From positions 186,001 through 250,000 of the forward strand of contig ONZQ02000002.1 in the NCBI GenBank assembly GCA_900312665.1: a stretch of 64,000 nt of DNA, written 5' to 3'. Shown here in pieces: positions 10,563-22,946 of the stretch (the first letter of the stretch is position 1; each line of letters opens with the position of its first letter). Source of the stretch: Cephalotrichum gorgonifer (lineage: Eukaryota > Ascomycota > Sordariomycetes > Microascales > Microascaceae). The notes under the pieces are model-generated. The model had not been told where the DNA came from. It saw only the letters and a list, made by a program, of their open reading frames with translations, and did no database searches. Position numbers and translations under genes: made by a program.

Positions 10563-12526
10563 ATGGAACCCGTACTGCGGCAGTCGAAGGCTGTGTGCCC
10601 CTTCCTGAAGAAGTCCTCCCCGGGCTCTCTCAGGGCACTCTCCACCGCCGTCCGGCCCCAGGCCGCTCCGTCCCACTGCGGCGGCTCCATGTCGAAGCTG
10701 CAGCTCCTGGCCAACCGGTGCCCCATCATGAGCAAGGCCATTGCCGTGCAGACCGCCCACCATGGCCGTCCCGCCGCAATGGCCAAGGTCTCCTCCGTTG
10801 CTGGCGTCCGCGGCTTCGGCACTGGCACCAAGGCTGCCCGCGCCAAGGTCCACACTAGCTCCTCCGTGGGCGCTCGTCCTCTTGAGGATACGCTGTTCGG
10901 CCGCTCTCCGGAGGGTAAGTGTCATGTCTCCCCTCCCAAGCGTCAAGTCTTTACTCGAGAACGCTGGGGGTCCCCCCTCGTCCCTCCCGCCTAAAAACCA
11001 ATACTGGAACCTGCTCCCCATGCTAAGACGCTCTTCTCCCAGCCTATCCCCCACCGGCCACTCCCCGCCCGAACCGCGATGTAGCCGCCGCCCCGGCGAC
11101 CAACTCCGCCGGGCGATTCGACTACAACTCCTTCTACGAGGCCGAGCTGGAGAAGAAGCACAAGGATAAGTCCTACCGCTACTTCAACAACATCAACCGC
11201 CTGGCCAAGGAGTTCCCGCGCGCCCACATGTCTAACAAGGAGGACCGCGTCACCGTCTGGTGCGCCAACGACTACCTCGGCATGGGCCGTAACCCCCGCG
11301 TGCTGCAGCAGATGCACGAGACCCTCGAGGACTACGGCGCCGGCGCCGGCGGCACCCGGAACATCTCCGGCCACAACAAGCACGCCGTCGAGCTCGAGGC
11401 CACCCTCGCCCGCCTCCACGCCAAGGAGGCCGCCCTCGTCTTCAGCTCCTGCTACGTCGCCAACGACGCGACGCTGGCCACCCTCGGGAGCAAGATGCCC
11501 GACTGCGTCATCCTCTCCGACAGCCTGAACCACGCCTCCATGATCCAGGGCATCCGCCACTCCGGCACCAAGAAGATCGTCTTCAAGCACAACGACGTCC
11601 AGGACCTCGAGGCCAAGCTGGCCTCCCTCCCCCTCCACGTCCCCAAGATCATCGCCTTCGAGTCCGTCTACAGCATGTGCGGCTCCATCGGCCCCATTGA
11701 GGAGATCTGCGACCTTGCCGAGAAGTACGGCGCCATTACCTTCCTCGACGAAGTTCACGCCGTCGGCATGTACGGCCCACACGGAGCCGGTGTCGCCGAG
11801 CACCTGGATTTCGAAGCCCACCAGCGCGGCGAGTACAAGGGCACCATCATGGACCGCATTGACATCATCACCGGCACCCTGGGCAAGGCCTACGGCTGCG
11901 TGGGCGGCTACATCGCCGGCAGCGCTAAGCTCGTCGACGTCGTCCGCTCGCTCGCGCCCGGCTTCATCTTCACCACGTCCCTCCCGCCCGCCACCATGGC
12001 CGGCGCCAACGCCTCCATCGAATACCAGATGGAGCACGCCGGCGACAGGCGCCTCCAGCAGCTACACACCCGCGCTGTCAAGGAGGCCCTCGGCGCCCGC
12101 GACATCCCCGTCATCCCTAACCCGTCGCACATCGTCCCTATCCTCGTCGGCGACGCCGAGCTCGCCAAGCGCGCCTCGGACATGCTCCTCGCCGACTATA
12201 ACATCTACGTCCAATCCATCAACTACCCCACCGTGCCCGTCGGCCAGGAGCGCCTCCGCGTGACCCCCACCCCCGGCCACACCAAAGAGCTGAGGACCGA
12301 CCTCGTCGAGGCCATCGACGAGCTCTGGGGCCGCCTCGGCATCAAGCGCACCTCCGACTGGGCCGCCGAGGGAGGCTTCCTGGGAGTCGGCGAACCCGTT
12401 ACGACCGAGCCGCTCTGGACCGACGCTCAGCTCGGCATTGAGGAGGCCACGAAGGAGATCCTCCAGGAGGGAAGCGGGGTCGGGGTCGTGGACCGCTTGT
12501 TGGAGCGCGAGGCGGGCTCCGCCTAG
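10563..12526 (+). CDS. hemA: 5-aminolevulinate synthase, mitochondrial
   Basis: Two exons (10563-10914 and 11043-12526; intron 10915-11042 with GTAAGT...CCCAG) give 611 residues, the normal size for fungal ALAS. The enzyme condenses glycine and succinyl-CoA with PLP in the matrix, the first committed step of heme synthesis. The first 100 or so residues are Ser/Ala/Arg-rich and look like a mitochondrial presequence. They contain two Cys-Pro heme-regulatory motifs (C12-P13 in VCPFLKK and C53-P54 in RCPIMSK). The catalytic core includes WCANDYLGMG, GAGAGGTRNISG, the DEVHAVGMYG aspartate region and the PLP lysine K399 in TGTLGKAYG. The start codon has a good context (CGCCATGG). The gene may be named HEM1 in yeast-style nomenclature. 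Heme feedback through the CP motifs is known for the family and only inferred here. Confidence 0.97.
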
Positions 12527-13696
12527 ACACTGGGCTCCCTGAGCTCATGTCCCTGGGGAGCCCTGCCCTACCTCCCCGCCAGGTTTCGTGTATTGAAAAC
12601 CGCGGGGGGAGGAGAGCCACGTCCCCCAAACACCATGTTCCCTTCTTTGGTGGCTGAGGTTCCCCCCGCCCCTTCTTTTTTTGGAGGATGAGGGAGGTCC
12701 CGCCATGCATAGCTTTTACAAACCACCTTTTTTTAGGATATCTATGCCTGCGCGTAGATATCAAACATGAAATGAAAACGAAGAACATATTTCTCCCCGG
12801 TACGGATCCCGTACCGAGGAACGAACAACTCAAACTCTCCATTGTGCCGCCGTGATGAATGTGTCTTTCCCGCGTTGGTTTATCCTTTTTAAAGGTATCT
12901 TGGCCCTTGATTTAACATCTCGAATCCGAAGCTCCGACTCGTGCCCGGGGTTCATGAAGGGAAGGGCGTGCAGTGGGACATGGTAAGGAGTCTAGATGCC
13001 TGCAGCACGTATGTCATTCAGGCTCCCTTATACGGCCACCATCACCCTGCCTTGTGGTTTGAACGCTCAGCGCAAACTACCGAGACACATTCGTGGGAAA
13101 CCATAACTGTCACAGTGTAACAAAATGAAGTTGTAGAACCACATCCTGATATCGACTAGTAGTATAGTATTCTCACAAACATCCCCGTCTATGATCTCTA
13201 TCTTGCCCCCCCCCTTCCCTCTTATTGAACCTGCAAACAAAGGCAAGGAAAATCAGAAGCAGCGAAAAAAAAATGTAAGGGAAAAAAAGAGCAGAAACAA
13301 ATACCATCCCTTTCTTGCTGCCCTTGCGCCGAGTTACCCGCACAGTCAAGGCAAGTGGGTATCTAAATCGTCAAACTCCCCCCAACTCCATCTTTAAAAA
13401 AGAGAGATCATATGCTGAAAACGAGATGAAACGCCTTTCCCTGCTTCCATATCCTCCCTTGTTGATTCGCTACGTGGCCCTCCGTGAACGCCATCCTATG
13501 CTGGTACCGCTCAGACCAGCGATTCCAGCATGAAAGCAGGTACCTGGTCAAAGAAAAAAAAGTATTATCGGGTCGGAACAAGACAAGCCCTGTGGCGAGA
13601 GCGAGCCTAACGAGCACTCGGTCAGCGATTTATAAGGAAACGGGGAATGGAATTCGTAAACGGGTGAGCTATGTGAGAGGACAAAGAAACAGACCT
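12527..13696. other. 3' flank of ALA synthase, no gene seen
   Basis: Contains the ALAS 3' untranslated region and A-rich, C-rich and purine-rich runs around 13200-13290. No frame has recognisable protein features. Confidence 0.6.
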
Positions 13697-13921
13697 TTAG
13701 TTTAGGTTCCTTCGAAGGGCATCGCTAGCCCATCCTGGGAGCTTGGAATCGCGGAAGTGCTCTTGCTCATACGACTGGTGCATCTGCCTCTCCTGCTGCT
13801 CCCGCTGGCGCTGGCGCTGGCGTTGGCGGCGCCGATCTGCTATCTCCCGAAGGGCAATCTCGTCCTCCTTGCGCGCCATACGCAGACGCTCACCATCCGG
13901 AGTCCGCCTTCCGAGTGCCAT
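13697..13921 (-). CDS. small basic coiled-coil hypothetical protein
   Basis: An open frame of 74 codons starting MALGRRTPDGERLRMARK. It continues with an Arg/Gln-rich helical segment (RRRQRQRQRQREQQERQ) and ends KLPGWASDALRRNLN. I do not recognise it. A TTCTACAG acceptor sits 12 bases upstream of the ATG and a GTACGT sequence lies further upstream, so the leader may be spliced or the real start may lie in an earlier exon. The frame also opens further upstream to 14014, but that part looks like non-coding sequence. It lies in tandem downstream of the SNF2 gene and could in principle be a further exon of that transcript, though the SNF2 frame already has a good stop at 14108. Confidence 0.4.
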   Translation of the reverse strand: MALGRRTPDGERLRMARKEDEIALREIADRRRQRQRQRQREQQERQMHQSYEQEHFRDSKLPGWASDALRRNLN

Positions 13922-14107
13922 CGAGAGATGCTGTAGAACAAAGAAAAGTGGTTGCTTAGCGGACGTACTTCTCAGGGGAAACAGAGTTTGGTGAAGGTGT
14001 AGGAGACCAAGCAATGGTGAACAATGGTGTTAAGTAGGCAAGGAGAACGCTTTGGGACTACCAAGTGGAGGTCGGGGGAGGTGGGTGCCGCCGACGCTTG
14101 TCTTAGG

Positions 14108-17100
14108 CTAGATTTGCGCCTTGGTGGCCGTTTTTGACACCTTTTTATTTCTTTTCTGAGAGGTCATCTCCGGGACGGTGTCTCCTGTGTCTCCTCCATG
14201 TAAGGTGCCTGCGCCTGACGCTACGGTCCGGACCGTAGCGGGTGTAGTGACATTGGGGTGAGGAATATCTGCTTGTCCGGGGTTGCTTACTTCAGGGTCT
14301 CCATGCATCTGATATTCATGCTTGTGATGTTCATCCTTCTCATGTCTGTTCGCGATAAAGCGTACGAACTCAGCGCGCGGTGTCTTTGCCAAAGCCAGGG
14401 CCCTACTACGCAGCTCAGCTAACTCTGTGCGGGCCAGGTAAAATGCAGAAAGTGCTCGGCTGAAGATGGCGACTGCAAAGTTAGGGTAGCATTGCTCCAC
14501 GAGTTGCGTGAGTACGCGCCATCGCGTTTGAACATAGTCGTCATCCTTGTCCATCATTTCTCGTCGGATCGATTGGACGAGTGCCTCCACCTGTTCGTCA
14601 CTTGGAGGCTCCACAGAGACTGCTCGCAAAGCCTCTGATGCTGCTTGGGCGTATGTAGACATGGCTACTTTTACATCGTGCGGAATAATCTGTTTAGTTA
14701 ATGTTAGCATTCCGCGCCGGCATTGGTCTTTTTGCCTGGAAGGCTAGACCACTGAACCCTGACTGACCGGTTGAGTATTCTTTGTCATCCCAATAACGAC
14801 CGGCCTCGTTCCAGCCGCCGGGGCAGCGGGTAGCGACGGGTGTGGATCATCCTCATCTTTATGGCGGTATTTTCTCGCTTCAACCAGTCGAGAAACCGAC
14901 GCGTGCTCCTCCGCGGTAAGGGTGACATCTTCAGGGTCCTCCTCCACTTCGAAGGTGTCAGTTGTAACGATAGAATTGATTCCCTGACTCAGCTCGCGGT
15001 CATTGATCAGGCGGTCGACAACAACATCCGCACCGTCAAGGTCTTCGACCTCCGAAGGGGGAAGAGGCTTCTCTGGCGACGTATCCCAAACCTTCTGGAC
15101 CCAATCCTCGAATCGGTCCTCTTCGGCCCATGGCCGATAGTCCTTCCCCTCGACGACGCGATCGGCAAGCTGCCTCTTGTAGACCAGTCGACTCTGGAAC
15201 TTGGCCTCGTGGGTACCCCAGCTTACGAACCAATACACAAAGACAGGCTTCTCTTGTCCAATCCTATACGCTCGCCCAATGGCTTGTTTTTCGTCGTTCG
15301 GATTGTGTGCAAAGTCCATGATGATGACCCTGTTTGCTCCTTGAATGTTGAGGCCCACCCCTCCGGCCTTGGTAGATATCAAAAAGACCTCGGCGCCGTC
15401 GGCCTCGGCATTGAAGCTCTTTATCATTCCTTGGCGCCCGAGCATTGGCGTTTGGCCATCAAGGCGTCGGGACGTGCGGCCGTGTTGTTGGAATATGTCT
15501 TCGAGTAGGTTCAACGTGGCCATGCGACGTGAAAAGATGAGTACCTTGTCGCCCACCGCACGGCACTCATCCAGGATTGCAAAGAGAAGCCTGAATCTCC
15601 ACGAGAGCTGGATATCGGACATATCAACCGGGATGGATTTCATCAACTCGTCCATTTTTCTGGCAACATGGATAGGGAGCGAGACGTCAGTGTCGACACC
15701 TCCCTCTGGTTCTCCGCCATAAGCATTCAGGCTACTATCCCCATCCCCACCCTTCCCTTGCAGGACTTCGTCCACCTTTCGCTGAAAGCATCGCGGGTGC
15801 ATACAGATAAGTGTGAGGTTGCTCAGTGGTCCCCAGAAACTAGATCCGGGTGCGTAGCCACACGCCTCGACATAGCCGTCATAGAGAGCCTTTTGGACGT
15901 CCGTGAGAGGGATGAAAAACATGAATTCCTGCTTCGGTTTTAACTCCTCTCTCAGGACGGAATCCCCGCACCGATGCACCCTGGGTGCCATGGCCTCCCG
16001 AAGAAAGCGAAGTAGGACGTATGCACCTCGCTTTGCTTCATTGCTTTTCCCCTTGTACAAGCCGTTCTGTATAGGGGTCGCGTAGAGTCGTGTAAATTCT
16101 TCGAGGGGGCCCATGTACTGCGGTGCTACCCAGTCGACCATCGAATAGTACTCCGTCACATTGTTCGAGAGGGGCGAGCCGGTCAGCGCAATTTTAGCCG
16201 GTGTCAACACCTTCGAGCATGCCATCCGCCGTTTCGAGGTCGGATTTTTGATGGTGTGGGCCTCGTCGGCGACGACGATAGCCGCATTGTGAGTGATGAC
16301 TTCGGCCAGGGAAGGGTCATTAGTCACAAGTGAGACAAATAGCTCGTATCCTAGAATCAGAACTCCTCCTTCTTCGGCCCACCTGCGGATATTCATCTCC
16401 CGCAAAGTTTTGTTATGAGCAGCTGTGACATTCTTCTGGGAGGATGCAATGAGGTACACGGGTCCTAATTCTTGCTGAGAGTCCCAAATGAAAAACTCAT
16501 CTCCCCAATTTTGGGAGAGGCTCGCTGGGCAAAGAATTAGGGCCCGAGACTCACGAAGGTCATCAGGAATTTGTGAATGGATGGACTGGTCCTCCGACTT
16601 GGACGCGCGGGCAACGGCCAGTAGGAGAGTGATCACTTGCATGCTCTTCCCCAGTCCCATACTATGGGCAAGGACACAGCCCTGACGGTCCATGTCGCGG
16701 TTTGCGATAATCCGGTTCCACAAGAATCGGACGCCATCGATCTGGTGATCTTTAATGAGCCTGGCGGGTTCGCCGCGAATGTATATAAGGCCCTCGTCTT
16801 CTTCCTTGGTTTCATTGATAATGAGCCTAGAGGCATCCTTGGGTATCGATTCAAACGCGGCTAACTTCTCTCGGAGTTCAACTCGGCGCCGATCCTGTGC
16901 CGCAATACGCCGCTGGTCCTGCTCTCGGACCTGAAGGGCACGAGCGTCGAGAAGAACCTGGTTGTTGTCACTTGCCTCCCCACCCGCCAAGGCACTAAGC
17001 TGAATAACCTTGGGGAAACAGGGGATAACACGGAGTATGATTGAGATGAAGAGCTCTGCACAGTCCTTCTTACCAAGGATCTTGTGCTGATCCTTTCGTC

Positions 17101-19600
17101 TGACATTGCCGAATACTCGCTCGTCGAATGATGTGTGAGGCTGGGCATAGTACAGAAACAGTCTGGCCGCCATTACGGAAATGGATTCGGAAGGAGTTCT
17201 TGGATCGAGGCCGGCGGTGATGTGACAGTCCCAAAAGCTACAACCGTTGATCTCGCAGTCCTTGGCGGCGTTATGGATTTCATTCCGTGTGGTCTCTCCA
17301 ATTATCCAGAGACGTTCAATAAGACGTCTTTCCTCATCGAATATCCTGATGTCTTCTGGGATACTCTGCCAGAATGAGTCGGGAAGCGAACGTTTCGGTG
17401 CCGACTTCCGGGAGTTGAGCTCGGCGACTTCTTCCTGATCCGACCCACCGACTTCGTCCTGGTCCGATCCGTCGGCTTCATCCCGATCATCCGAAGAAGC
17501 GCCCTGGTCTTCCAAGACCGTTTCCATATCCTCTGAATCCGCTTCTAGATCTTCCGAGTCCATTTCGATATCCGAGTTGGCGGGCTCACTATCCACAGGT
17601 TCGGATGCTTCCACTGCGGGGGGGCGGGGTGGCTCCGGGAAAGACCCTGGTTCCAGACGAGGCTCTGGCTCCGGGGTATCATCCGTGAGATCAATAATCT
17701 TCCGGCCTCTAAGCTCAGGGATAGGTTCGGGACGAGAGTCGGGACTAGAGTCGGGACTAGGGTCAGACTTGACAAATTTGCGGCTGGCCGTTGAGGAAAC
17801 CGGAGTCTCTGGTTGTTTCCGTCGCCGGGAAAGGCTCGACCGAGGTTTTGAGGGCGTTGTATACTCGATACCGCCCATGCCACCATCATCATCTTCGCCC
17901 CAGAAGCCTCCTTCGTCGTCCTCAACAATGAAGTTGCTATCGTCAGCAATGAACTCATCCACAGATCCGTCGGATTCGGACGTTAAAACTTCTTCATCCT
18001 CATCGAGCCTCAGATTCCGCTTCGCCTTCGGCGGTCGGGGGGCAGGCGTCGGTCTTGTGGGCATCGGGCCATTCAGGGTGTCGATCAGCCAGGAATGGTA
18101 CTGCTGGTCAAAAACGGATTGCTCCATATGCCCGCGCGTTAGGCGTACGCAGCTCTGAGGGCTCGTCCAAGGGCTATTGAGAAGTTCCTGCCTGATCTTA
18201 GCGATGCGGCTATTGAGATGAGCGAGGAACGCTGTTGAGGACTGAATTCTGTGCCGCAACGACCGGTCTTGCCGGGCTTGTGTCCAAATGCGATAGGCCT
18301 TCCGCTCAAGAACAGGGAGTTTCCTATCTCTCCAGTCGGAGATGAGGCCGTCAATGGCATCTTGGATTTCCTCGGACGCTTCTTCCTCGGTAAGAGTTTT
18401 GTTACGGCGCTCTTCGCGCTCGATATCATCACGCTCCTCCTCCATCTCGCGGAGAGTCTGTGGATCGATGTCATCATCACCAGGTTCCTGGCCAAAAACT
18501 CCAAGGACTGGGTCATCGTCGTCGGATGAGTTAAGCTGGTCACCGTTACCGGCATCTATGAGTGTACCGAGCGCGGAGTCGGGGTCGATAGCGGAATGAA
18601 ATGTGTTGGCCATACGCCTGACTTCCCTCTTATCGCCTCTGAGAAGTGCTTTCAAGGCACGGTTGACGCGAAGCACATGACCATGCGGGGCAGGGCGGCC
18701 AGTAATTGAGAATTCTGGGGCATCGTCCGGAAGGTTGGTGAGTACGTCTTCCCATCGAAGTCCGGTAGGGCCAAGGAATGCAGGAGAGTCTAAAGACCGG
18801 TCGGGGTGGTCGAGTATCATCCCGATCGTATCCACTTGAGCTATAGCCCCTCCAGTCATATTCGCCTCGATCTCATCGGCCTCAGTGTGTACAATGAATA
18901 ACCCTGATCGGAGTCCGGAACCGGAAGAAACTGCTGTCGGTTCGATCCTGCGTTTCTTTTTGGGCGGTTGCGATCTGACGTCGTGCTCCAGCCCACTGTG
19001 GGAGCCTCCTGAGATGGCGCTGTTGATAGCAGGCTGCAGATGAATCTCTTTCTGCTCGGGACTAGCGCGAGTGTCCCCTATGACAACGTCTTCGTGGGGA
19101 GAAGGGGTAATATTAGCGGCTGGAGGGGGGTGCGCAATGCCATTGCTTGCCGGCAACAGTAACTGGGCAGAGGTTGTGGGGGGCGCTGTTGAGCTGAGCG
19201 GCGAATAGGTAGGCCCTTGGGCGTCCGTATGTTCAGCTCCATCCTCCTGCTGCTTCCACCGCCGATACGCGGGGCTTCGCTTTTTGAGGGTGGCGATGGC
19301 TTTGCTCAGATTGAAGTGGTGAGGGACAAGTCCAACGCCAATGCTGAGGAAGAGCTCTCGAAGAGGTGACATATAGTCCCAGCACAAAAATATCTCTCCT
19401 TCAACCTCGTTATCTATCAAACCCTTTGAGAGGACATCGAAAGAAGGAAACTTCCGAGCTTCACGAGGAAACCAGGGCTGATCGGGGGAACAGAGCTCCT
19501 GGGCGAGTCGCTCCGGGCCCCAATAAAATGGGTCATCGTCGTCTGAAGTAGACTTATTCATGATGCTGTTATGGGATCTATTCGGCTCAATATTATTCAT
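14108..19600 (-). CDS. SNF2-family chromatin remodelling ATPase, ARIP4/RAD54-like
   Basis: Exons 19600-14768 and 14689-14108 give 1804 residues. ATP-dependent translocases of this family move or strip nucleosomes and act in the nucleus. The N-terminal half is acidic and low in complexity (D/E/S/P-rich, about residues 280-780). The ATPase lobe begins near residue 950 (LIKDHQIDGVRFLWNRI) with motif I HSMGLGKS (about 980), motif II DEAH (about 1108), and LTGSPLSNN. The second lobe has STKAGGVGLNIQGAN and motif VI QAIGRAYRIGQ (about 1440). The long spacing and the motif wording fit the ARIP4/ATRX-like fungal group better than SWI2 or INO80. The unspliced frame stops at 14744. A 78-nt intron (14767-14690, GTCAGT...ACTAAACAG) instead joins TKNTQP to IIPHDVKVAMSTYAQ and adds 193 helical and basic residues. 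A second in-frame ATG lies at 19561. Confidence 0.9.
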
Positions 19601-21081
19601 CAGTCAACTGGAATCTCGGGAACCGCCAGGATTGCGAAGGCGGCAAGGGTGCGAGTGACTCTCGAATATGCCAGTGTGAGTGGCAGGAGCGGAATTGGAG
19701 AGTTGGAACAAGTGGAAGGAAAGCGGGTGATTCCTCGCCATGGAAATGAGATTCAAGGACAAAACGCGTCGAAATTGAGAGAAGAGACAGGAACAGAGGC
19801 GGGCTTACCGTCGCTGGCTGTAGTGCCAGAGGAGTCTCCCTTGAGCAATGAAGGGAACTGTGACGGGGACGGAAGATCTGATGTTGCATTAAACGCTGGT
19901 TGTTCTGATCTGGATGAGAGGAGTGGCGGAAGAAAGAGTTGCATACCAGCCGAATTTAATCAAAAGCAATCAAATCTCCAAGGTGTCATAAATGATTTGA
20001 ATTCTTGGTGGTTCTTGGGTCCCAAACTGAGCGGTGTGTTCACTTGCCTCTCCAGGGTCTATGGTCGTTTGAGCTTGGCTTGGCTTGGTGGGGGCACCAA
20101 GGCGCGACGAACAGACGCCCGCGAGATAAACTAGTCGTAAGAGAGGGTGGCGATATGTGTTGATGCAGATGGATAGAGTGTTGGAATCTTTGGCATTTTG
20201 GAGAGGTAGAAGTTTCGGGAAACCCAAAATCCATAGCTGAAGGAAACCACTACAGACAAGGCCCTCCCTTCCGAGATGGTGTTGGCTGGCATTTTGAAAC
20301 GACCAACGGCCAGATCCAAGGCCTGGTGATAGATTGTTGGCTCTGTCGCGCTTAGGGAACGTGGTCACGTGGTTGCCTTTCCTGAGCCATGAAAAGAAGA
20401 GGGAAGGAGGTAGGTTGACTGGAGGCTGATACAAATGGGAAGGAGCACATCTCAAGTGAGAATTCAAAACATGTACTAATTAATGATAACTTTAGCCCTG
20501 TCCCCACCAGAATAACCATTCACTTACATGGTAGACTCGGTCAGTAATCATAGGATATGTTTTATTTTCGAGGATGCATTCCCTGAGAGGACGTGGTCAT
20601 GGGATTGAGATATCAGAGGAGCTTCACGATGTTCTCACTCCAAGTTCGGAAAACCTAACTAAAAGACTTACAAGTAAGTACAAGCTACCTGTTGTAAAGC
20701 CGAAGTGCTTTTGCAGGTAGGCGCGGGTGGGTACTACTCACGACACACATACGAGTAGGCGGGGTAATGTGGTGCCTTGACCCGCTTCACTAGCTGTTCT
20801 AAGATATTTTTGCCATTCCGGTCGGTCCTGGGTCCATGTGCAGCATGGTTTATAAGCATCTCGAAGTTTCAAAGCAGCGAGTATATGTAATCCATAGAAC
20901 CACTACACATCCGACGCCGACGCCTTTGCAACTTGCCTCCGGTTTCCGTCTCGGTGTCACTCCCATCCCCCGTTCTTCATCGAGTGAAGCTCGCTGTCAA
21001 CCAAGAAGATATCCTGGGAGCACCCAATTTTTGAACCCCACATTGCCATCCCAAGTCGTCCCCTCCCCCACCAACCCCGCC
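19601..21081. promoter_or_regulatory. divergent promoter region, SNF2 and glutathione synthetase genes
   Basis: About 1.5 kb between two divergently transcribed genes. No supported gene. It contains a GGCGGGGTAA word (20758-20767) identical to the arms of the inverted repeat upstream of ALA synthase, and several TAC-N-GTA words near 20670-20690. A C/T-rich leader precedes the glutathione synthetase ATG. Confidence 0.5.
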
Positions 21082-22694
21082 ATGGTGTCATCAGTCCCCT
21101 CCAGTCTCTCCGCTCAAGAGCGAGCTCACCTCGTCCAGGCCGTCAAGGACTGGGCCGCGGCGAACGGCCTGGCGATCCGCCCTCCGCCCTCAATTGCCTC
21201 ACAGGACGTCGATCCTGCCGGGGCGCTAGCCATACATGCGCCGGTCACGCTGTTCCCCAGCCGCTTTCCGAGGAAGTGCTACAACCAAGCGCAATCGGTC
21301 CAAGAGTCGTATAACGAGTTGTACGCCAGGATCAGCAGCGATGAGGAGTTCCTCTCGGGGTTGGTGAGCGAGTACGTCGACCAGCTAGTTCCGAGCGTGA
21401 TGACCGGATGGGGGTGAATATGCTGACCCGGTGAGGTAGGCTCGCTGACGTGGATGATTTCGTCGCTGGCCTATGGAAGGTACACGAGAAAGTCAAGGCG
21501 GAAGGTTACACGCAGGACCTCTCGCTTGGCCTCTTCAGGTCTGACTATATGGTCCACGAGCATGACAGTGACCTCCACGTAAAGCAGGTCGAATTCAACA
21601 CCATTGCCTCTTCGTTTGGCGGCTTGTCCGCCCAGACGGCCCTCCTGCACCGGTACCTCGCCGAGACCGAGTACCCCCTCCTACAGCAAGGTTGGAAGGA
21701 GCTGGACGTCCCAAAGAGCGAGAGCGTTGAGGTGCTTGCGAGAGGTATCGAAGCCGCATTTAGAGAGTATGTCAGGGCGAGCAATGCTCCCGAGGGCACT
21801 GTTCAGCGGCCGAGATGCGTCCTGTTCATCACCCAGACAGGAGAGAGGAACATCTTTGACCAGCGCCACCTTGAGTACCAGGTGGAAAAGTCAGACCCGC
21901 GGATCCCCGTCTTCCGCCTCCCGTTCGCCGAAGTCCTGGAGCACACACGCGTCGTCGAAGGCGCGAAGCGAGAGCTCATCTACACTCTTCCTTGGAGCCG
22001 GGAGTGGCCGCAGCCGTCCGAGTACGAGGTCGCCGTCGTCTATTACCGTGCCGGGTACGGGCCGGGGGACTACCCCACCGAGGAAGCCTGGCAGGCGAGG
22101 TACCAAATCGAGCGCGCGTCCGCCATTAAATGCCCCACCATCCTCACGCAGCTCGCAGGGATGAAGAAGGTCCAGCAGGTCCTCGCGACGCCAGAGGATG
22201 TCGGGGGATCCTCTATCCACGGCCGATTCATCACGGGCCTGCCCGATGTGAGCTCCCTCATGGGCACCTTCACAAACATCTACCCGATGGATACCTCGCC
22301 GGCCGGCCTGGAGGCGCGGAAGAAGGCCACCGACGCGGTCCTCTGCCAGGACTATGTCCTCAAGCCGCAGCGCGAAGGCGGCGGGAACAACATCTACCGA
22401 TCGGCCATACCGGACTTCCTGAAGTCGATCCCGGAGACGCACTGGGGTTCATACATTCTCATGGAGCTGATCACGCCGCCGCCCGCGGAGAACATTATTC
22501 TGCGCAATGGGCAGCTGGAGGAGGGCGGCATCATATCGGAGCTCGGCATCTACGGAACGTGCCTGTGGAATAAGGAGAAGGTGCTGCACAACGAGGGGGG
22601 CGGGTACCTCTTGCGGACCAAGGGCGACAAGAGCGAGGAGGGGGGTGTTGCGGCTGGGTTCGGATGCATGGACAGCGTCAGGTTGGTAGACTAA
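21082..22694 (+). CDS. GSH2: glutathione synthetase (eukaryotic type)
   Basis: Two exons (21082-21371 and 21440-22694; intron 21372-21439 with GTACGT donor and TGCTGAC branch) give 514 residues. The enzyme ligates glycine to gamma-glutamylcysteine using ATP, the second step of glutathione synthesis, in the cytosol. Family landmarks are RSDYMVHEH, VEFNTIASSFGG (substrate binding), the glycine-rich ATP-grasp loop LKPQREGGGNNIY, SELGIYGTCLWN, and the C-terminal GFGCMDSVRLVD. The spliced junction reads SELADVDDFVAGLWKVH, as expected for the family. The frame opens upstream to 20836, but the ATG at 21082 (CGCCATGG) gives the expected N-terminus. The gene is convergent with the next one, with about 250 bases between stop codons. 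Confidence 0.97.
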
Positions 22695-22946
22695 ACGGAT
22701 CTCAACCCATTACACAATATAGCGTTCGTGACTCGGATAGAAGAGGGATAGACAGTGACACGGAGTCGAAATAATTCTTGGTATAGCTATCAGATACATT
22801 GTACAAGGGGGGCCACACCCCATTACAGACGTTGCGCATAACAAAGGAGGGAAATTGTACGTCAGCGGAGACGGAAGGAACCTCGACGACCGAGCGCGGA
22901 AAAAAAGAGAAGAAAGGAGAGGAGTACTGTCATCGTCCCCGCAACC

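Noticed and set aside
10991..12037. 348-codon minus-strand ORF opposite ALA synthase
   Set aside because: Shadow of the highly biased GC3 codons of the real gene; Gly/Val/Ala-rich with no family features.
6502..12526. Possible secondary-metabolite cluster around the Zn2Cys6 regulator
   Set aside because: Neighbours are a glycosidase and a housekeeping heme gene; no backbone synthase, P450 or transporter is present.
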